Positions 55,886 through 64,000 of a DNA stretch of 64,000 nt are shown here, one piece after another (positions within the stretch are counted from its first letter, which is position 1; each line of letters opens with the position of its first letter). Under the pieces are notes generated by a model. It did not search any database. It had not been told where the DNA came from and saw only the letters and a program-made list of their open reading frames with translations. The position numbers were made by a program, and so were the translations under genes. Source of the DNA: Medicago truncatula (Eukaryota > Streptophyta > Magnoliopsida > Fabales > Fabaceae); NCBI RefSeq assembly GCF_003473485.1, contig NC_053042.1:18434501-18498500 (forward strand), read 5' to 3'.

Positions 55886-56950
55886 GGAGTTAGGGACCTA
55901 CAAGAAGATGTCTACATGTGTAGACCTCCTGGTGTTCCACACTCTTATCCTAATCAAATTTGTAAGCAATCTAAATCCCTCTATGGCCTCAAGCAAGCAA
56001 GCAGGAAATGGTATGAGAAATTAACCTCCCTCTTACTCACTAATGGTTACAAACAGCCTGATGCTGATCATTCTTTGTTTATTAAGAATACTTCTTTTTC
56101 ATTCACATTACTTTTAGTGTATGCTGATGATGTTATTCTGGCTGGCAACTCAGTACTGGAATTTCAGTCTATCAAGCAAGCTCTTCATAATGCTTTCAAA
56201 ATCAAGGATCTAGGTACTTTGAAATATTTTATGGGTCTTGTAGTTGCTCAATATAACACTTGCATATCATTATGTCAAAGAAAATATTGCCTAGACTTAC
56301 TCAATGATTCAGGTCTTCTAAATCAGTACAATGTTTCTTCCTGGTAATTCACTCATTTCTTGGAGAACAAAGAAACAGTTGAATGTAAGCAAGTCATCTT
56401 CAGAAGCAGAATATAGAACTTTGGTTGCAGCTTCATGTGAACTTCAATGTATTCTATATGTACTAAAAGATCGGCAAGTCACATGTCGTAAGGTTCCTGT
56501 CATCTATTGTGATAACCAAAGTTCAATTCACATAGCTTCAAATCCAGTGTTCCATGAAAGAACAAAGAATTTGGAGATAGATTGTCATATTGTCAGAGAA
56601 AAGCTTCAATCAAATATCCTCAAACTTCTGCCGGTTTCAACAAAAGACCAAATTGCAGACTTCTTTACTAAGGCTTTGCTTCGACAACCATTCAACAATT
56701 TGTTATCCAAGTCGGAGATGATATATATCTACCAGCCTCCAACTTGTAGGGGGATATTACACGATCAAAATAAGGAAAATGAGAAAGCTTAGATAGATAA
56801 CTTGTAGTACAAGTTACCTCTGCGTAGTACAAATAGTGTAGTACAGTTTAGCATTACACTACTTGAATGGTGTATATATAAGTGTATTGTACTCTCTAAT
56901 TCTACACATAAGAAATAACATCACACTTTTCTCTCATTTCATATTACATA
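55838..56950 (+). mobile_element. Ty1/copia retrotransposon 3' fragment, fossil
   Basis: Carries part of the reverse transcriptase (QASRKWYEKLTSLL, then LLVYADDVILAGNS with the YxDD motif) and the RNase H part (VSKSSSEAEYRTLVAASCEL, IYCDNQSSIHIASNPVFHER, ADFFTKAL). A purine-rich tract (TAGGGGGAT, about 56747-56755) and an LTR-like piece to about 56950 follow, with a TATA-like box (GTATATATAAG, about 56872). Gag, protease, integrase and the 5' LTR are absent. It is a broken, 5'-lacking relic with at least one large internal loss. Confidence 0.85.
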
Positions 56951-57196
56951 GATTCAATCATGCTGTCAAACAACTATAATCCATCTGTACAATATGCATG
57001 ATTAACATACATAGATACATTTTCTTAAATTATATAAGAGAATTCTATAAAAGAATTCAGCTGGGAAAAAGAAAAACTAGAAGCTACATTAACTCTTACA
57101 TCAAAATTTGGCCACAAAATGTATCAAAATTTGCTCCAAAAAATAAATTGCCACATAATGAGCAGTATAAGAAAATTAATTAATACCATACAGAAC
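56951..57196. other. 3' flank of the TRM32-like gene
   Basis: Short gap between the copia fossil and the TRM32 stop codon; probably the TRM32 3' UTR. Confidence 0.4.
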
Positions 57197-60100
57197 TTAG
57201 GTGTAGATAATTTCCTCCAAGAGATAATCAAAAATCAAATCATCAATCTCAAGCCCTACACATTCAGAATCAAATTGGAGATTCATCCATCCATCATGTT
57301 TTGCTAGATCTTTACTAACATAATAATCCAATGATGGATAAGCCTCATCACAAGTAGTAAGATACCAACTAATAAGTTTCCATACTTTATGTAGAACATT
57401 ATTTCCTCCAGTAGGCAAATGATGAACATAAGATAGAGATGATAAAGGTTTAGGATAATAACTATATGATCTACCAAAAATCTCCAATAACCCTTCATTG
57501 ATTATATCAAACAGAAGAAGATGATTGCATTGTCCACCTTCGTCGCAATTACCAGAACAATCAGGATCAAGAAGTAAACATCCCTCTAATTCATCGTAAA
57601 TTGAAGGATCAACTGGTTGGTTATCAGAATACCATACTCCAAGAGATTCATTTGCAGTGAAGCCTGAGAGTTCTAAAACTTTTTTTACATAATTAAATGC
57701 AGCTTCTTTACTTGTATCAACTTCCATGCATGGAATTTCATATCCACATTTCAGAAAATTCTCCACTTTAGTCTCTTGTTGATCATACATATTATTCAAT
57801 TCATTATCAGCTGACACTGGCTTTAATTCTTTATCTGGTTCTGTACAACCAAAAGTTATTGTTACGCGATACACTATTCAATACAAACTGTTTTCAAATA
57901 GCGGCTCTATAGCGTAGCAAACTTGGAATAAACTACTACTTTTCACGATCAACGAGCGTAAATTTATATAGGAGAAAATGTATAGATTTAATTATTGGAA
58001 AAAGTGAATGAAAAAGTAAAACATATTAAACTAAGATTAAGCATGTCTTTACACACACATAAATATGCATGCACACTGACAATGAGTTAGGATTATATGT
58101 TCAGAATGACATATTGTAATGTTAAAATATAAAAAGAACAAAGTATACATACCTTCCAATATATTTAAGTTTTCCAACTCAAATGTACCATCTAAGAAGC
58201 TGGTGTCAGAAGAGAAAGCTGAGTTTGCTTCAACCAACATAGTACTTGAATCTATTGCAGATCCAATCTCATGGTCATTGCTAGCAGCACATTCATTGTC
58301 TCTCAAGCCTATACTCTTTTCTGACTTTATGTCATCATTAACATCTGATCCTGATTCTGTTTCGGAAGGACTCTTAACAATAACTTGTTTTTTATCATCA
58401 TTCAAAATGTTTTCTTCATTTGTATGATCAGAAATTGTAGGTGACAAAGTTTGACTATTTGTGTAGTCATCATTTGCACTTGTGCCTATGGTTCTATCTT
58501 CAGATTTTCGAACCGAATTCTGAGGAGACAAACGAACAGAAGGTTCCTCACTTGGAATGACGTAAGATTTTATATTAGGTAATGAGAGAAACCTATCAAA
58601 CGATTTCGGTGTCTTCAATATTGAGGGTCTCTCTTCTGTTTTTAATTTTAAGCTCTCAGTTTTAGGATACTTGACTTCATTATTTTTATCTTCATTGTGA
58701 AAACAAGTATCATAAAGCTGAGAATATCGATTAACCGCTTCTTTTAGAGATGTAGTCCTCATGCCCGTTAGTGGACGCTTATTGTTTGAGTAAGACGAAA
58801 GATGATTGCCATTGTGACTGCTTGTTGTTCCACTCTCGTTTCCTTCTCCATTGCGATTTTTAAATTGATTATGGTTCATCAACTTCCTTACATTTTTGGA
58901 AAACTTGCTTCCCCGAGGGATTTTGTCAACTATAGCATCCATTGTTATGCGACGCTTTTCATTTTTGCTTTCCTCAATTATATGCTTTATCCTATTTCTA
59001 AGATCTTTGAAGTTCTTAGTCTTCACATTGTTTTGAATCTGAGATGAATCTGATGAAATGTTGTTCTGATCTCTTCCAACCGATTTTTGATCTGAATCGA
59101 GTAGTTGATGATCAACTTTATTTGAAGAAGAAGTTGATGGTTTGTGAAAATCTCCAAAGTTTTGAATTTTTGATTCTATCACACTTTTTATATCGAACCA
59201 ATCATCTACCATTTGCTCGGAATCTTTGCTTCTTGAGGATGATCCGCAAATAGGTAACGAGATCGATTTGGCTCGTCTCGATTTACGATTAGGTTGTTGA
59301 TTATGAATTTGGAATGGTAAAGGAGAACCAGGATCATTGATATACTTCAATAGAAAGTCCTTGTTTGTGTTGATTACATCTAAAGCATCAAGAAAATCCT
59401 TGAAAAGAAGTGGCGAAGCATCGGTTGTAAGTATCGTTGCATTCATCAATTTTTCTTCTTGCAAACCATCACCTAAGGATAGATGCTTATGATGATGAAT
59501 ATTGTCATGTTGTTCCAAAGCATCACTAGAAAACATTGCACCACATTCAACACATTTGTCATTGTTGTCGGTGTTCGGTTTTTTGCTCCCTGAAAAAACT
59601 GGTGACAAAACTTCCAATGTTCCTGCAGCAAGATGGTTTTGAAAAGTTTCTAGAACTGGTTCTGGATTCTCACCAGTTAACAACATTTCACTAAGTGGAT
59701 CAACTTCCAAGTGATGAACTGAATCGACGCGAGTTAGCTGCGATTTTCCAGGACAGGTTGAGCTTCTCTTATGTCTGCCCATCTTTTTGTATGTATCTTC
59801 ATTAAGAAGTGACTTTAATCTTGATTTTATAGAATGTCTTGCATGTGGAGTGGAGTGTACCAGCTTATTTTCTTCAACCTGGAAATCTTTATATTAGATA
59901 TCACTTTCACTAAGTTCCTTTATGAGCCTACATTAATCAGATATTTCTTAATTGGGCTCTGCTTGAATAAATAACTTAATTAAGCACTTATAATATAAGC
60001 ATTATCATATAAGTGCATATCTATAAGCTATTTATGTAACAAGAGATAATATAAAATCAACTACGATCTCTCAAACAATCTCACAAGTGCTTATGTTAAT

Positions 60101-60940
60101 AGATAAACTAACCTAAGTCAATCAAACAAACCCTAGGTGATAGCTAAACTAAATGAATTAGTCTTTAAATTATTATTGATGTCGACTTATCAGTATCAAT
60201 GTCATGTACGGTATCTGTTTTTGTATATGGTGCTTCATATGATCGATATTCAAAATGAATATCAGAATTACTATCAACATAAAGGGAGTAAGATCAACAC
60301 ATTATATAACAAAAAACAAACACTCTTGATGAGCGGAAAATAATGAAATAGACTCAAAAACAACGAAGAGCAACACCAGAAAGAATCGAAAGAAACCAAA
60401 ATATTTTTACTTACATTTGATAAAGTTGTATCTGGCTTGAAATCTACTGCCATACTATGATTATCAGCCCCAGAAGCATCAGAAGTTCGTGGAATTTCAT
60501 CTACAATGTAAAGAAAAAGAAAAAATTGACATTCAACAAGTAGAAATGGAAAGTATATATCACAACCTATAAAGCGCATACATGCCCTAATGTCGTGTTG
60601 ATTTTGGACACTAACATATGTCGTACACACAACATCATGTGTCAGACACCAAAAACACTTTCAATCTGAAGTGTCGGTACTACATAGATGACGACCATGA
60701 TTTAAAACATTGTTCCTAATATAAAAAGGCTAAAATGAAGTGATAATTGATTTGAATTAACCAAACATGCTTACCTGCATCATAACTACAATGCCTCCTA
60801 TGAGTAATCCTTCTCTTGACATGACGCCAATGATGATACTTTATTACATGAAGAATTCCCCACACTCTTCCTGGATGAGTATGATGGCTATTAATTCCAC
60901 TAGACATTCCAACCTCTTTATTCTGAATTCGTTTTCCCAT
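57197..60940 (-). CDS. TRM32: TRM32-like protein (TON1-recruiting motif family, DUF4378)
   Basis: TRM proteins bring the TON1-TRM-PP2A complex to cortical microtubules and so shape cell growth and division planes. Four coding exons: 60940-60775, 60500-60415, 59878-58153, 57840-57197; all GT..AG and in phase, 873 residues. The N-terminus (MGKRIQNKEVGM, then HPGRVWGILHVIKYHHWRHV and KRRITHRRH) fits the TRM32/33 group. Exon 3 has the family-type patch NTNKDFLLKYINDPGSPLPF, basic stretches (NRKSRRAKSISLP, LRNRIKHIIEE) and a long Ser/Asn/Asp-rich, probably disordered part. Exon 4 carries the C-terminal DUF4378 domain: FNYVKKVLELSGFTANESLG, QCNHLLLFDIINEGLLEIFG, VWKLISWYL, and the end motif GWMNLQFDSECVGLEIDDLI then FDYLLEEIIYT. 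No break is seen. It probably lies in the cytosol on microtubules. The symbol follows the closest-looking Arabidopsis member and is tentative within the family. Confidence 0.85.
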
Positions 60941-61760
60941 GGCTAGTTAAACCTAATATGAACCTGTCACAAAACAAATATTAAGAATCACATCAACAAG
61001 TAATTATAGTTACTAGAGGTTAAGCACCATTTCATACAAGTTATCTTAAGAATTTTTGGTACTAAAAATTTAGATAAGGGGACACATACACCCTTGCAAG
61101 ATCATGGAGAACCATTAACCTCTTTAAAATGCACGTATAAGCTACCGATTAGAGAATTATCGACTTAATCTAAGTCGGGTGTGACCAGAATTTTCGACCA
61201 TAATGCCAACCTCAATTGATATAATTGATAATTTCGCATCACCTAAATCGCCCTTGTGCATGTATTTTCAATTCAATGGGGTATATATTCTTTCCTATGT
61301 ACGAAATCAAATATAAGTTTCAATTCTATCAATAAATCTTACAAATTGATTTAATAATAAAATTTAAAGAAATTGCAATTGAAGAATTTTGAGTTCGATT
61401 TTGAAATAATCCTAGAAGAAGGAAGAAAAAACGTCATCCACAATATTCAAACATTTTCTCATTGTAAATGTGCAGAGAAAAATAATAAATTCTCAGAACA
61501 TTTGAGATCAAAGAATTGCTTAGTCGATTAGGAAAAAGAAGAAAATCAATATAATTAAAAAATGTAACAAACAAAATAAAATTTTAAATCTATATCATCA
61601 ACATACATAAGAATCTCTGTATCATATGCATTAACATATCTGTTCAATTTTTGTTAGCAAGTTAGATATCTAAATATCTATGATCATAGAATAATAAAAT
61701 TTTACCTTTACGGAGCTTTAACGAAAACCGAAAAATTGGGCTTGTGTATATAGATGAATA
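60941..61760 (-). other. 5' UTR of the TRM32-like gene with an intron
   Basis: A GTGACAG acceptor at 60964 stands 23 bp before the ATG, and AAAG/GTAAAAT at 61706/61705 is a good donor. The intron would span 60964-61705. A non-coding first exon would lie at 61706 to about 61750, with TATATAC-like sequence upstream on the minus strand (about 61746-61752). This is inference from splice signals. Confidence 0.45.
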
Positions 61761-64000
61761 TGTTTTGGTAGTGAAATTGAAAGTGTCATAAAATTTGTAC
61801 AAAAATAAAATGTTAGTTTCATTATTCTAACACGTGACAAATAAATAAGTGGTGTAAAATTCAGCTTAAAAAAGAAAACAATGTATCTATTTATATTTTA
61901 TATTTAAAGAAACTTAAATCTTGTTCATTACTATTTGTTTGAGTTCAGCTTTCCTCCATTTATGAAACCTACTTCATTTACTCATTTTTCACTTCGTAGA
62001 AAAATTATGGAAAATGGATGGATAAAGGAAAACAATGACCGATAAAAACCATTACGACAAATAATGCTTTGGTGAATGATGTTGTCCCCTCCGATGAGAA
62101 TTAAGAGATGATGCTCCGTCAAGAAACGGCGGTCTGACAATCTTCCTCTGAAGAGAGGGTGAAGGTGATGATCGCAATGGTGAGACTTGCGAGTTGGGAG
62201 AATTAATGTGAATGAGAAGGAGGAGGGTGCCGCCTCTGTATGGACGAAAAGGAGGCGTCGGGGGCACCGGCGTGAGGGACAGGAAGTGGAAGAAGGGACT
62301 ATTGTGTAGCAATGGAAAGAGGAAAAGTTGGGACCTTGTTTTTTTATTACATTGATTTTTTATTAATCATTTAATCTCAGCCTTTGATTTTATTTTTTCT
62401 ACACATCCAAAAAAAATGAAAGGGTAAATGGGGGCTTCATAAACGGAGGGAAATTGAACTCTATTTTTTCACAAGCAAATGTTGTTCGGTGGTGGAGCCA
62501 CATTGGGATCAGAGTGTGCACATGCAAACCCTCATATTTTGAAATGGTTTTTTAGCAATTTTGACCTTGTAACTTTAAATCTTGTAATTTTGGCCCCTAT
62601 TAAAGAATGACGAACGTGGTCTTCTATATTTAGTCCCTTTTGTAAAAGTTGTCTTTCCCTTTTATTTTAAAGAAGTTAGTTGATATGTGACACCTCACTT
62701 AAATGAGTAGGATATCACATGTGTAATTTTCGAATAAAAAAACCACATGTGTATTGATAAATTATAAATAAATAAAAAAAGGGAAGAAACTTAGGTACTA
62801 AAGAACATTCTCCAGAAATCTTAGAATGACTGAATTATAAATATGAGTTTTACTAAAGAACAATCTAATTTACACAGTTTTACTAAAGAACATGTATAGG
62901 TACAAAAATAGGGAAGAAACTTTTACCCAACTTGTACCCTAAATTGCTTATAATTTACTCAATGTAATTTAACGATTATTGTGTCTCTTCTATAGATATT
63001 TTTGTCTACTTCAGAATGGTTCAAATTTTACTTAAATATGAGTTTTATATCAAAAGTTATTGGTAAATTACTAACGGTGTGTAAAAACTACGAATTGCAG
63101 AATTTTACTCTATTTCTTCTCTCACATACTTAATTGAATATACTCATCAATTTGTCAATATAACACACTGTAACCATGATATCAAAGTATAAGACTAACA
63201 TTTTACAAATAATATTAGTTTAATATCCTTGACAAATTCGATCAAAACAAACACACCAATTCAACATAAATTCTTACAATCTCTATACATGAAGCATGAT
63301 TCAAGATATATGTTTTTGAGAATTGAAAGAATGAAGAAGATTAAGCTTGCATGTTATGAGTTCTCCTGAATGTGAAAAAGATACGTGAATGAGTTATATA
63401 AGGGTTTGAAATATGATAGGAGGGAGAAAATTCACAACAATTTTTTTTCTAGTACTCTGAAATTTTAGTAGAAAAATCACAGCATGTTTTCCACGTATTA
63501 ATCTGGTACTAAAAAAATTTAGAGCCGTCAATTTATGGTTCGATCCAAACAGGGTACCTATCGATCCATAGAAAATCAGATTTTTCAATTTTCATCTGTA
63601 TGTATCGATCTAGGGTGCCTTTTAGCATGAACTCATAGATGTATGGACCAAAATTTCTGACCATTAGCTTGAACAAATTTATAGATCCTATTTTGTATTT
63701 GCTGTATTATATCTCTCCACCCATCATTTTTTTATTCTTTCTCTTTATTCTCTTCCTCTCTCCAATAGAGAAGTGTCGAAAACCGTTTCCTCCTCCTAAC
63801 TCTCTCTCCTTAACTTAACTGCATAAACGCATAAACATGAGTTCACTAAATTTGCAGATTTGAGCTCATGTGTTCCTAATTAATAATTGATGTGTTCTTT
63901 AAGTTTATATCATCATCTGATTAAAATAAATGTTTCATATTCTTTCTAATTAATTTTATCCAAATTTATCTTTCTTGCGTTCTTCCCAATTACATTCATC
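61761..64000. other. Intergenic end of the window
   Basis: A GC-richer patch (62085-62290) is open for 86 codons on the minus strand but recalls no family. AT-rich elsewhere, with TTTACTAAAGAACA repeated at about 62848 and 62878. No gene supported. Confidence 0.4.

Noticed and set aside
62052-62312. GC-richer minus-strand frame
   Set aside because: No recognisable domain, no splice partner, and composition alone is weak evidence.
1-64000. CRISPR arrays, bacterial-type operons or organelle DNA insertions
   Set aside because: No regularly spaced repeats, no prokaryotic gene order, and no plastid or mitochondrial gene stretches were seen; introns and TE content are plant nuclear.

Overview
The window looks like nuclear DNA from a papilionoid legume, most like Medicago (inference). 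Grounds: strongly AT-rich DNA, short introns with GT..AG borders, a secreted defensin-like gene, a plant-mobile-domain relic, legume-type tRNA-derived SINEs, and dense small inverted-repeat transposons. No search was run; family names rest on motifs read from conceptual translations.

Genes that look usable: a 3-exon MATH-like gene (8243-8896, -), a small 2-exon gene of unknown role (9997-10695, -), a defensin-like peptide gene (18460-18781, -), a type I MADS-box gene (26976-27515, +), tRNA-Asp(GUC) and tRNA-Ile(AAU) facing each other (31437-31637), a secreted glycine-rich protein (38921-39898, +), a membrane protein of the DUF7642 type with an early stop (44438-45335, +), digalactosyldiacylglycerol synthase 2 (50016-53135, -, 4 exons) and a TRM32-like DUF4378 protein (57197-60940, -, 4 coding exons plus a 5' UTR intron). 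Broken host genes: an F-box gene (1806-2878, -), a casein kinase 1 gene scattered over 13456-16966 (-), a two-B3-domain gene with one frameshift (20186-21270, +) and a plant-mobile-domain gene (46505-48417, -).

Mobile DNA fills most of the rest. Two LTRs stand alone with perfect 5-bp target duplications (4752-6050 and 34321-35548). There are fragments of Ty3-type (about 28640-29720) and Ty1/copia-type (55838-56950) elements, a LINE tail with poly-A (22190-23581), an RTE-like LINE tail (43955-44310), three SINEs, several Stowaway-like MITEs, a hAT-like MITE, and six Mutator-like inverted-repeat elements with 9-10 bp target duplications. One of these (24938-25795) carries what looks like a captured first exon with start codon and splice donor, and the paralogous empty site lies 1.1 kb upstream.

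Layout: 0-10 kb F-box relic, solo LTR, duplicated blocks and the MATH-like gene; 10-20 kb small gene, MULE element, CK1 relic split by a 1.1-kb inverted repeat and a MULE element, then the defensin-like gene; 20-30 kb B3 relic, LINE, a segmental duplication and the MADS gene; 30-40 kb tRNAs, a cluster of nested MITEs and the glycine-rich protein; 40-64 kb DUF7642 gene, PMD relic, DGD2, copia fossil and TRM32. The genes do not form a pathway. No previously unknown multi-gene system was found; the most notable items are the Pack-MULE with its empty site, the kinase-bearing inverted repeat, and the spliced small peptide genes.
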